Source: Lichtheimia corymbifera B2541
Taxonomy: Eukaryota > Mucoromycota > Mucoromycetes > Mucorales > Lichtheimiaceae
Direction: 5' to 3'
Length of the DNA stretch: 64,000 nucleotides
Assembly: GCA_000697475.1 (NCBI GenBank)
Contig: JNEU01001151.1
Span: 216,310-280,309, forward strand
Below, in pieces: positions 10,297 to 20,299 of this stretch. How positions within the stretch are numbered: the first letter of the stretch is position 1; each line of letters starts with the position of its first letter. Made by a program: the position numbers and the translations under genes. The notes beneath the pieces are model-generated. The model did no database searches. It worked only from the letters and a program-made list of their open reading frames with translations, and was not told the DNA's origin.

Positions 10297-11432
10297 TTGG
10301 TGACAGGATCCCGGAGATCGTGGAAAATCGAGGAAGAAAAGGATGAAGAGAGTTTCAAGGAATACTCGCTATTTGATCGACCAATCAAGGTACCATGGCG
10401 TGAGAATCATTTCGAGTTGCTACATCTTGCTGTTATGACAACCTGCCACTGGGAAACCATTTCATTGTTCTGTGAGAACCAGGCACCAAAGTCGCTGGAA
10501 ACAAGATTCAACATTCTGATGAAACAGGATGTATACATTGACTTTTTCTATACTCTATCGGTAAGTAAAGCCTCTCATTACTGGGATACATCAATGATAA
10601 TGCGACTGACGTTTAATGAAAGGTCCAAAGCACCATCATTATCACCCCCGACAATCACGGGAAACTTTGGAGCAAGGAAGAGGAAGACAACCTCATGCAA
10701 CTACTCAGCGCCGGACTTTCCATTATGACGATTGCCAGGAATCACCTCAAGAGAACACTGAACACCTGTATTACACGCTATTATCTTACACAGCAACGAT
10801 CCACATGCAAAGAGGATGAATCTGTATGTTGTAACATATGCAGCGTCAAGGTGAAGAAGGCATATCTTATGAAGAAAGATGGATCAACTGTGAAGTGCTG
10901 CTCTACGTGCCGAGACAAGGCGAGAAAGGTAAGCACATCTTTGTTGTATGTGATCAATAGTTACTTATCAACACTGTTATAGGCTGGCAACGATATAAAC
11001 TGCATCTTGGATCGAGCCACGTGGCACTGTTTGGAACGAGATCGTAAGAGGGATCCTGACGGCCCATACCAAAACGCAGAAGATATCCTTCCAATGGTTA
11101 TTCAAGCGTATGTCAAATGCAAAGTATATTGCAAATATTGCGGCATCGAGCTATACTTTGGTGTCCAAGACTATGCCCACAGGGCTCAATTGGATCACTT
11201 GGTGGCGTCGTCAAGCACTATGGCAGAAGGGCAAATCCTGAAATATATCTGTGCACTATGCAACGGGTAAGTTATATATGTGACATCATCAGCATATCAA
11301 CGAGCTGATAATGGCTTTCATAGGTTGAAAAGTGACAGGGATGAAGAGTGGCTACGTGGGTTCCTCGAGGAAGTGAGAGTCGGCAATGAAGAATTCACAC
11401 CAGTGGATGCCAATGGACGCCAAGCACATTGA
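10297..11432 (+). CDS. Myb-like / zinc-ribbon / HNH-type nuclease-like protein (5' end uncertain)
   Basis: Four exons join in phase (to 10560, 10623-10928, 10983-11266, 11324-11432); the first has no ATG, so the true start is upstream or lost. Domains in order: a Myb/SANT-like repeat (PWRENHFELLHLAV ... LETRFNILM); a second, clearer Myb-like repeat (LWSKEEEDNLMQLLSAG ... RTLNTCITRYYL); a Cys4 zinc ribbon (CNIC ... CSTC); and a C-terminal block with CKYC, then AQLDHLV, then ICALCNGLKSD. That last block has the layout of HNH/endonuclease VII-type nucleases: CxxC, Asp-His, then CxxCN with a basic residue after it. DNA binding through the Myb repeats plus DNA cleavage or structural zinc binding is inferred. 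I know no characterised protein with this order. It sits behind a duplicated promoter module and a pseudogene, which suggests a mobile or young neighbourhood. Confidence 0.6.
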
Positions 11433-11465
11433 TTTTATTTATGCTTTCTGATCCATATTCTTCAG

Positions 11466-12010
11466 AGGCAAGTCCAACACATCCGAGGCAGAATTTATTT
11501 CTTTCATATCGCCTATCCAACAAGCTCCCGCCGAATATGAGTACACCCCAATGTTACCTATTACAAGTGGACTCTTCGAACGAATGAAAGCTATACGATT
11601 TTCCCATGCATCTGGCGATAACAAGAAAAAAGAGAAGAGTGTAAGATTCGAGTTTACAAGTCATTGTGCCATTTCTGACATATACCTTTTAGGAGACGTA
11701 TGGCACAACTGCCAGCACGGAGGAGTTTGTTGCTGTCGCAGAGGACAACGGGCTCGTATGCACGTTTACAAATATTCAAGGAAGCTTTGATCAAGATGTA
11801 ACGCCAGCCTGGAAAATGCTGTCTTTCGATCGAATCACCAGCAAAGATGAACAAGGGTTGAAACACCTACACTACAAGGAAAGCATTCAAGTCATGTTAT
11901 ACATCTGCAACAATGCACGCGGTGCAGCACCCCTATACGAACTCGAATCATGGCTGGCAGCATTACAAACGAGCCCTATAGTGGCAGAAACAGCTGCAGA
12001 CAAACAATGA
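11466..12010 (+). CDS. unknown protein, partial two-exon reading frame
   Basis: A coding-like frame begins GKSNTSEAEFISFISPIQQA (no ATG at its start), passes MLPITSGLFERMKAIRF and ends at a GTAAGA donor near 11640. After a 54-nt intron ending TTTTAG it continues ETYGTTASTEEFVAVAEDNG, FDQDVTPAWKMLSFDRI, YKESIQVMLYICNNARGAA and ends at a stop at 12008-12010. A different frame then reads HIAGPYGYIAVIFMVDAKVF to 12174 and also looks coding, so a frameshift may separate two parts of one gene. The frame might be a downstream exon of the Myb/HNH gene, but no phase-correct join was found. No family is recognised. Confidence 0.4.
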
Positions 12011-12174
12011 CCCACCAATATCACATCGCCGGACCTTACGGATACATTGCCGTTATCTTCATGGTCGATGCAAAGGTTTTCAGGGATCCTGGTGTTGTTG
12101 AATACGGACCATACAAGTCGGTGGACATGGGAAATGTGAACTTTGCTATTTGCACCAAGCTAAATGCACCATGA

Positions 12175-13029
12175 CAATTTCTGCACCCAAACAGACCTCC
12201 ATGGTACCGAAACCAGCTTTTGCAGATGCTTCACAGAGATATATCTATACCGAAAGTAACATGGTGGCGTGTATGAATAGCGACTCATCAAGCAACATGA
12301 TCAGGCTTTACCTTAGAATACAATATCGAAATACAATGACAATGAGATCAGGATAAAAATAAAGTACTATGAAAGACCACAAAGATCAGCGCTTATTCAC
12401 AAAGTTTGCAGGGAATGGGATACGTATAAAACCTTGGAAATTTGACCTTGTAAGCAATTAAAGATGGATACCGGCGGAAAGAGACGTGTAGGAGTATGAT
12501 GGGCAGCGACAACTCTTTTATTGTGCTTGTGGGTGTGGTATTTCTTGATAAATTGATGCATGAGCTGCTAAAGTGATAGGGTGCTTATGCCAGGAATAAG
12601 TCTGAGAAGCCTAAGTGATGCTGTTTATGCATGGATCAGTCAATCCATGCTTTAATTTACACGACCATTACAGAGACTTGCCATTGGCAGGCTTTAGGGT
12701 GGTATGCGTATACGATGTTCACACATTCGAGTTCTACGTAGCCATAATGATCCAATTCGATATTGACAATCAATAGCTCCTTCGTATTTGGGCCTCTCCT
12801 TGGGGATGAAATAACGACTTTCGGTGGAAGTTGTATATGATTATTGATTCTGCCACTAGTGTTTGAGAAGGGTAGCTAGATATCTGATCACATGTATGAT
12901 AAATGTAGCTTATGCCTCCTTCGTTGTATGCTCTAGAAAGATGATATCTTGTGCTTTTAAAAAGTCTCATCTACGGGACAACAATATGTAGACATCACAG
13001 CTTTATTCTCTTCCCAAATTGTTCCTTGA
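12175..13029. other. intergenic, no gene recognised
   Basis: About 850 bp between the unknown frame and the APSES gene. Short AT-rich frames only; no exon joins, no RNA gene and no repeats were recognised. Confidence 0.5.
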
Positions 13030-13558
13030 CTATAAATTCGAAGAAGCAGGTAGACGATTATACCGAGCAGTTGCTTCCCATGAGACCAACTCCGAAGGGT
13101 TCTCCACAAACAAAGGGCGTACACGATCCATGATATTGTATTCATTAGCCAATTCCAGGGCACGATGGTAAGGGATCCTGAGGGTTATCAATATGATTAG
13201 AAATAACGGGTTACTAAAGGCGCCTATCGTAAGACACACTTACCAGACACCTTTGAGATGCATGGCACCAACACGGATCACAACACTGTTCTCAATATCT
13301 CTGAGAATCCTGTCACGCCTGCCACGGGATATGCCGGTAAGATTGAGTAGCTTACTGCCATTGATCATGTTATTGTCTGAGGTACATAATGTATGTGTTA
13401 GCATAAGCACAGGACCAGGCCGATTGATTTGATGCTTTACCATGGCGGCGGCTGACCTTGATGCTATTCACATTCAAGTGATAGGTTAGCGTTGACTGAT
13501 CTTGCCAATAAAAGGCAGTCAAAATAGGCTCGCGTGGTTGATGATTGATGGGATCCAT
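13030..13558 (-). CDS. APSES (StuA/Efg1-type) DNA-binding domain protein, minimal form
   Basis: Three exons on the minus strand (13558-13441, 13376-13244, 13177-13030) give 132 aa. Almost the whole protein is one APSES/KilA-N-like domain: [20 protein letters not shown], then [44 protein letters not shown] and PLFVENPSE. These are the family core motifs ([22 protein letters not shown] and MHLKGVWIPFERAL in StuA/Efg1/Phd1). Family members are sequence-specific regulators of filamentation and sporulation, but usually have long N- and C-terminal regions that are missing here. The conserved GI/GM..RRDG reads RRDR and VRPLF replaces the usual LYPLF, so the domain has drifted. It could be a small competitor of full-length APSES factors or a decaying paralogue. 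All joins keep phase and there are no internal stops. Confidence 0.85.
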
Positions 13559-14954
13559 ATGGGGGGGAGATGATATATGTCTATAAACCCATAGTCAGCT
13601 TGGATACGGAAATGAGAAATTTGGGTGAGGCACAATGGTAACGTACACTGATGAAATGGGTATCTGTGGAAAAGAAAGAGCAAGGAAGAAAAGAAGGGAG
13701 GCAGACTTGGATATGAAGGCTGTGCTCTTTTTTCGGAGAGGTGAGCAATTTGGAAAGGCTGAAAGACCAATGAGACCCGTGATCGATAAAGTTTACTACT
13801 TCAAGTGTCACCGCCAAGAGAATCAAGCATGGAGGATTAGCTTACATGATTGCTTGTTTACATATTGTAAACTTGTATTATAAGAGGGGATATCAGCACC
13901 AAAGTATCGATTCGATTGACACTTGACTGTGTGGCACCAACAACCAAAACAAGTGCCAAGCTCCGGAATAAGGGCTGCGGAGACAAAGAGCGGAAGGAGT
14001 GGCCTCAATGCATAACGCTTCTTTGTCTTACTTTGAACACCTAACAACCAAACCACATTCTTCCCCGCTCAATGCAAAGCGTGAAAGCGAGGATCGGCAC
14101 CTTGGAAGAAGAGGGAAAATAGTTCGACATCATGTCCACTGTTGGCGATGTAATTTATCTTGTCATTGAGTAGCCTCAATCGACAGCATTTGCACTCTTA
14201 CGTTCAGTCTCTCTTTCCACGCCAAACAGCATGTGAGCAAGGACTTTGTGTTTGATATCATCAAGCTGAAGGCTACGGTGCTCTATTAAGGATCAATGGT
14301 CGACAACCAACCACTTTGGTAAAGAACAACAAGGTTACCAGCAACAGTCAGCAGTATCATGGATACGGCTACTATGAAAGTGCAGCAGCGTCTTTGGCGA
14401 GAAGGCTGGAGAGCAGTACAACTTGGGGCTTTGTTGGAAGAGGCCTTGGATCAAGCCATTCGAATGCTACAGTATAACATGGAGGGTGATGCTGACAGGT
14501 ATGTTTTAACAACGGTATTTTGATTGCAATTGTTATGATCCCATCAGCTTCCTTTGCGATTACAACATCACACACCATTGACACCATCATGTACTGGAAC
14601 GACTATCCATGCAAAGCTCTGGTAACCCGACAAGTGATATGAAGCATCCACAGCACACAAGCTACCATAGGATCACAAAATTGGATTACATGATAAGGAT
14701 TAGGAGTAGAACATTGAACAATAAACCTTCCCTATCTGTTAAGCTGCTTTTACACACGATTGACTCAAAGTATGGGGATATCGGGTCTTACGAATACGCG
14801 TCTCGACAATGATAAATGAATAGCTTGTAGTTTGACTCCCGATCTCTGGCAGAGGGTAACACTTATTATGCACCATTGCCTTTCCCTCCTGCTTCTCTTT
14901 CACATACTAACTTTACTTCTTTTACACACATTCAAATCTCGGACATACTTTTGT
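13559..14954. other. intergenic, one weak small-gene candidate
   Basis: About 1.4 kb without a confident gene. The upstream region of the APSES gene is G-run containing (CATATGGGGGGGAG at 13556). A weak two-exon candidate lies at 14359-14581: MDTATMKVQQRLWREGWRAV and LGALLEEALDQAIRMLQYN, donor GTATGT, acceptor ATCAG. An overlapping frame on the same strand is equally open, so I do not call it. Confidence 0.4.
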
Positions 14955-15395
14955 CACCTACAAAAAACACCTTTCTAAGAGGCAGGTGGATTTATCAGCT
15001 GTTGATTTTCCATCACTTCGACTCATGCTTGACCACTTTATCAGTTTGATCCATCATGACCACAACTCCCACGCCCGCACACATATAAACAAGGCTGTTG
15101 TCACCGACGCTATCATACACATTTCTTTCTACTTGAAACATCAATGACCTTGGTAAGCCTCAAGGATAGTCTTTATGTGATCCCCATATGAAGGTATTCA
15201 AGCATTGATATTTTCTGTAGGTCACATTGTTGCTTTATCACTTGAAGTGCTCATTGGTGCCTAATGACATTTGGCTGTGTTCCGTGATGAACCCTTTGGG
15301 GCAGGTATAACTATCATTTATATATTTAAAGGATGCTTAAACTGATGGGAAAATTGAGACTTCTTTGTAGGTGGCACAAGTACATGCTGTAGTCA
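14955..15395 (+). repeat. duplicated promoter/5'-exon module, copy 2
   Basis: Second copy of the module at 9348-9790. It contains a TATA box (ACATATAAAC, 15081-15090) and an ATG at 15144 with a donor straight after MTL. Exon 2 at 15221-15304 encodes LKCSLVPNDIWLCSVMNPLG, and exon 3 starts at 15371. In this copy the three segments stay open in one phase, unlike copy 1, so it may be the functional parent. Confidence 0.8.
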
Positions 15396-15567
15396 TGTCA
15401 TCCAAGAGACCAGCAAACGTGAGCATGATAAGAGAAAGCGCCAGCAGTAGCAGTAGCAGGAAAGTTCGGAAGATGGACGACGATGATGAGGTGTTGTCAT
15501 ACGAGGTAATGAGTGCTACACAATAATGTCATCAAGTACTGACCCCCTTTTCACTTATAGCAAAAAC

Positions 15568-16352
15568 ATGATGGCATACATATTGGCAATAACGGAAATT
15601 GAGCCCTTCATCATCGCAATCAAGGGAATTGCCTCTTGGAGCCGTCGCACTATGAAGGACTCGGTGGGGACCCTCACCAAAAGAAGAGCCTTGGAGATCC
15701 ACGGCAAATACAAGGAAGAGGAGAAGCTGATCGATTCTGAAAGAAAAATTATGAGGTATATTGTATCGACTGAACGCCGTTTCTTTATCATGTATTCTTA
15801 TTTTCTTTTAGCAATGGTCTATCTTTTGTTCTGGATTTTGCCGATGACCGTGATGATGGCCAAAAGGCATTATTTGGTGAAGACAACTGGGAGGCGTTAC
15901 GAGAGCATTTCATATTTTTGAGTGTCGAAGCCGTGCATCCACAAACTGAATCAATCATTGATGCATGGACGATAGCATCAAAAGTAATACATTTCTGCCA
16001 GTTGCTATTCAACGATACAATAACTCATCGATTAACATTTAGATATCCCAGCAATCGGAATCCACTCTGTTAGGCGAGGAGTACGTATGTCGCTTACGGA
16101 TGGCAGCACTGACGGATCCAGAAACCCGCATGTTGTATAAGGCCATGGAACACATGTAAGCATACATCAACCATGTTCATGTATACAACGACTTATGATT
16201 ACTTGCACAGGTTGGATTTAATCGATGCTCATGGAGATTTACTCGCCCAACGTGTCCCTTTCACCGAGAATGATAACATCACAGCCGTTATCTGCAATGC
16301 ACCAGAAGAACAATGTCATCAGCTCTGTATTCGAGGGGAACAAGGATGGTGA
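15568..16352 (+). CDS. unknown fungal protein, multi-exon
   Basis: Exons 15561-15755, 15812-15983, 16043-16155 and 16211-16352 join in one frame. Readable segments are EIEPFIIAIKGIASWSRRTM, KYKEEEKLIDSERKIMR, GLSFVLDFADDRDDG, ALREHFIFLSVEAVHPQTE, LGEEYVCRLRMAALTDPETR, MLDLIDAHGDLLAQRVPF and CNAPEEQCHQLCIRGEQGW. It looks soluble and mostly helical, with no recognised domain. The first Met in frame is at 15568. An upstream ATG at 15144 in the duplicated promoter module leads through three in-phase exons (to 15505, with a Ser-rich basic SSSSRKVRKMDDDD segment), but the next junction is out of phase unless a weak internal donor is used. So the N-terminus is unresolved. A further frame after the stop (IKFKQGKETPGILPSRIRDL) may mean that the last exon is mispredicted. 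Confidence 0.55.
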
Positions 16353-16757
16353 TAATACGATGGATAAAGTTCAAACAAGGCAAAGAGACACCTGGTATAC
16401 TCCCAAGTCGCATACGAGATCTCAAGTGCCCAACAAACTATTTGGTCCAAAAAGCTCCTTCACTTTCCTCTGCCGCTTAATCTACCCCAAGAATGAAAGC
16501 TTGTGTGATAGCTCTGTTGACGAGCTCGAGTGAGTGAGGAGGTTTTTGCAACATTCACACCACTAAGAAATCCCTGAGTAATGCCCTTCCTCATGAGCGA
16601 TCACAAGACTAAAAGGCATCCACTGCTATCTCAATATGATATCCTCCGTCTCCACTTGTCTGTATGTAGAAATGTCGAAGCCAAACATCCTTATCATCAC
16701 TATTGCAATATAAAGTATCACGTTCGTCTGTATTTGGAAATGATGGTATGATATCAT

Positions 16758-18033
16758 CTAGTGTAATGGGGTAGCCTGAAGAGGGCCATAAAGGGAGCTG
16801 GCGCGCTTCTGATGTGCTGCTGTTACGGATAACGGATCACCCAAAAAGTTAGGTGTGGGATAAGTCAATTGTTGAGCGACTGCTGTTTGTGAAGGTGGTT
16901 CAGGAGGAGAAAAGCAATGCTTGGGGAATACACCTTGTTGCTGTCCAGTCGTCAGATTCATGCCGAGACACCATCCATCATCATATTCAGCAATGATTTG
17001 CACCTGATCACCAGGATGTACTTGGATCTCATCACTTAATGCAGGCGTATATCCAGCAACGATCGTGTGTATTGGTTGTTGTGGTTGATTGTTGCCTGGC
17101 ATGGTTGTCATGGTATTATTCTGCTGTTGTGGTGGTGGTGGTTGATGTGGTTGCATGGATCCAGCAGCAGCTATTGTGCCAGCAGCCATCATTGATTCAG
17201 CGGTAGGAGCAGCGTACGGTTGTTGCATGGGTGAAGAATAGACGGGTTGTTGCTGTTGTATGTGAGGAGATGGTTGAAATGGATCAGGATACGTGGATGA
17301 TGATGACATTGGAGGTGGTGGATTGTTGTTCATGGCTGTTGAATATCCAAAGCTTTGTTGTGGTTGTGGTTGCTGTGGTGCTGCTCCCATACCGGATGTT
17401 GCATTATATGTTGGACCCATTGAGAAACGTGTCAACCTGTTGTTTCCCATTCCCTTGCGTTTCATGCGATGTCTCACTATCAAGTAAGATACGATACCAA
17501 GCACAACAATGACTACGATGGCGACAATAGCTGCAATAGCTCCCCCTGATAGTGTTTCACTCGACTGAGCATCATCCGCTGCTGCTGCTGAAGCTGAAGC
17601 TGAAGGTGTCAATGAATCTGTAGAAGTTGCTGATACACTTTGACTACTGCTGCTGCTGGTTGTGCTACTGCTACTGCTGCTGCTGCTGCTTGAGGAGCTT
17701 GTTGGCGATGATGAAGCTGACGATGCCGCACTGCTTTCGGTAGCTGAAGACGAGTGAGCGGCTGCACTGGTGCTGCTAGACTTTTCTGCAGTGGCTGTTG
17801 GGAATGCTTCAGAGACCGATTGAGATTCACCATTAGCGAAAGAAAAGAAGCCATCACCAAATAGCGAGTTGGAGTCTGGATAACAAGGTCAAACAAGAAT
17901 GATCGACAGGTCGCTTAATTTTTCTGCCTTCATATATATTACCTTCAGACGCCGATGCTTGCTCAGGCAATGATGGTTCTATTGCACGCTTGAATATATG
18001 ATGGCCCTGATCCACAGAGCGCAGATTAACCAT
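16758..18033 (-). CDS. single-pass membrane protein with Ser-rich ectodomain and C-terminal SH3 domain
   Basis: Two exons on the minus strand (18033-17943, 17875-16758) give 402 aa. An extracellular-type region very rich in Ser/Ala/Thr (runs of nine or more Ser) should be heavily O-glycosylated. One transmembrane helix follows (GGAIAAIVAIVVIVVLGIVS) with a basic stop-transfer HRMKRKG. The cytosolic part is Gln/Pro/Met-rich and ends in an SH3 domain: VAGYTPALSDEIQVHPGDQV, YDDGWCLGMN, GVFPKHCF. That layout resembles fungal surface sensors such as Fus1/Msb2-like or mid2-like proteins coupled to SH3 partners; a role in cell-wall or polarity sensing is inferred. No obvious signal peptide follows the assigned Met, although a hydrophobic MLLSLSFLAFYSFHSF lies in another frame just upstream, so the 5' end may be incomplete. 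Confidence 0.82.
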
Positions 18034-18654
18034 CGAAGCTGATGATAAAGGAATGGAAGGAGTAAAAGGCTAGAAAGCTCAAGGACAGCAGCATACGGGA
18101 TGGATAATAATCTCACTCAATGGCTCGTGTAACTTGATCTAAACCATACTCATCATGCAACACATTTTATTATACTTTCCACGATTCAGATATCAAAGTC
18201 CATCCCTCATTCTCTTTTTCCCCTATTGTTCATTCAAGATAATAGTACAAGTCGTTGAATCATCCAATCTAGCCCATTTAAGTCATAATAAAGGATGTCA
18301 CTGAACAATGATTTTGAATGCTTTATCTTTCTTTTCTTCAAGTTGATCATATGTAACCGTGAATAAAAGGTCATATATACAATTGCATAAGGGAAAAAGG
18401 TAGACATGATGATGATGATGATGATGGTGGTGGTAGATCAAATGTGTGTAACGTGTTAGGTGTACGATGATGCAAGACAAAAGATCCATACCTGGCCAAT
18501 AACCCAGAAGATGACAAAATGCGTATCGACGTCCTTTTATCTTGACTTTGATTAATCCACCTTATAAGCCCAAAGTGAGTATCTCCTTTTACCTTCTATT
18601 ATGCTGTCATATTGACACCGCTGCTATCCTTTTTTCAGCAGGCTGAACTCGAAT
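18034..18654. other. divergent intergenic region
   Basis: 620 bp between the SH3 membrane protein (minus) and the Tvp38-like gene (plus). Contains an ATG/GATG microsatellite at 18404-18432; no gene was recognised. Confidence 0.5.
18404..18432 (+). repeat. GAT trinucleotide microsatellite
   Basis: Tandem GAT units followed by GGT units, about nine repeats. The His run that appears on the other strand is a consequence of this repeat, not evidence for a protein. Confidence 0.85.
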
Positions 18655-20069
18655 ATGGAACCACAGCAGCGAACTAGTGCGATCGCTTTAGCTGGCAACA
18701 ACAACAACACCCATCTTGGTGCAGGAAACGGTAAGCCATTACCACAAAGCCAATGCCTTTCAATGTGTGCTCTAATTCTCGGCAAGTGAACCAAAGACAC
18801 CGATTCGTTTGAAATGAACGGCAACCCAGTGAATAAACCAAGCAACAACCACCCTGCAACAACCTCCTCCAGCGACTTACGGCAGTCTGAAGACCATCCA
18901 CACGATATGCAGACATTCTGGTTCTCTGAACAAGGCAGTATGACATATAAGGAACGAGCACGGCGGATACTGGAGCAATTACTGGATCGTAGACGACTAT
19001 GGCAACTAATCAAGGAGTGGCGGTGGGCTATATCCTTGTTTCTAATCTCATGGATTATGGGCATGATCATGTACTCTTATCGACACGAGTTATATACCGC
19101 TCTAGAGGATCTCAGTAATCTATTACGTGATATGGGATTTGGGTAAGATGAAAAAGGAGGTTTTACAACTACCGTATCATTATACTGATATATCACACAT
19201 AGTGGCTATCTGCTATTGTCATTACTCATCTTCCTGAGTGCTTTCCCTCCAATGATTGGCTACGGCACCTATCAGACCTTATCTGGATTTACGTTTGGCT
19301 TTGCTCAAGGATTCCCCGTATCGTACTTTAGTGCATTACTGGGCAGCGTCGTTTGCTTTGTGGTTTCTCGATTATGGCTCAAAGGTTTCGTTACACGATT
19401 GATGGCTCGATATCCCAACTTGAAAGCCGTGGTGCATGCTGTGGAAAAGAAAGGGTTCAAGGTAACAATCACCACGTGATGCCTCCATAAACGCCCATTA
19501 ATCAATCCATCCATCCCAATCATAGCTCTTTTTACTGATCAGATTATCCCCGTATCCATTCAATCTCTTGGTAAGTATATTTACAATACAAGCTTAAATG
19601 ATGGCGCTGACATCCATGTCCATTTTAGAATGTCTTGTTCGCCGCCACCAATATTTCGCTTTGGGACTACACCATCGGGACCGCTCTCACACTTACCAAG
19701 ATCGCTCTTCATGTTTACATTGGTGCCAATTTGACATCCTTTGCAAAGCAATTCCTGGACGATGAAGATGATAGCGAAATGTCTGATAGCGAGAAGCGTG
19801 CCAATACCGCTAGAACAATTGCCATGATTATTGGTTCTGTCCTTGCTACTGGTGTCATGATCTATATTTATATCGTCGCTAAGCGTGCTGTCAAGGAAGT
19901 TGAACAAGAGGAACGACAAGATGATCAGGAATCATTGGCATTTTTGAGTCGACAAGCACAGGAAGATGACGGTGCATCTTTGGAAGATTGGATGGAATGG
20001 CATGAAGACGATGATAATAGCGTAGAAATGGATGCAAGATCTAGAGATGTAGAACGAGGTCGACAATAA
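18655..20069 (+). CDS. TVP38: Tvp38/DedA-like Golgi membrane protein (SNARE-associated, VTT domain)
   Basis: Five exons (18655-18730, 18797-19142, 19203-19461, 19526-19570, 19629-20069) give 388 aa. The disordered polar N-terminus is followed by TM1 (AISLFLISWIMGMIMYSY) and a second hydrophobic span (GYLLLSLLIFLSAFPP). The VTT/SNARE-associated signature comes next: GYGTYQTLSGFTFGFAQGF, LGSVVCFVVSRLW, and, across the 45-nt exon 4, LFLLIRLSPYPFNLLNVLFA. The C-terminus has a last TM (IAMIIGSVLATGVMIYIYIV) and an acidic tail. Yeast Tvp38 is a late-Golgi protein; DedA/VTT relatives (TMEM41B, VMP1) scramble phospholipids, so a lipid-scramblase-like role is possible. The conserved Arg-x-Ser-Pro segment of the re-entrant loop is intact. 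Confidence 0.92.
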
Positions 20070-20299
20070 ATATATAAATTGAGCTATACGTCAAAGTGCT
20101 AGGCATGGCTGGGATGGGTGTAAAAAGAAAGCGTCTTTGTAAAGGAGAAAGAAAGCAACCAATAGTAAGCTTGCATGTGATGACATAAAACTCAAGAAAT
20201 GAAAAAAAGGAACAATGGAGATTCAAGGGTAGCTTGTGCAACGTTGCACACAGAGTTAATTATATGTATATTTTGGACTTTGTACAGATACTATGTTCA

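Noticed and set aside
14359..14581. Two-exon mini-gene (MDTATMKVQQRLWREGW ...)
   Set aside because: Another frame on the same strand over the same bases is equally open and there is no homology or promoter support.
18298..18489. His-run protein on the minus strand
   Set aside because: The His run is a translation of the ATG/GAT microsatellite and the frame has no other support.
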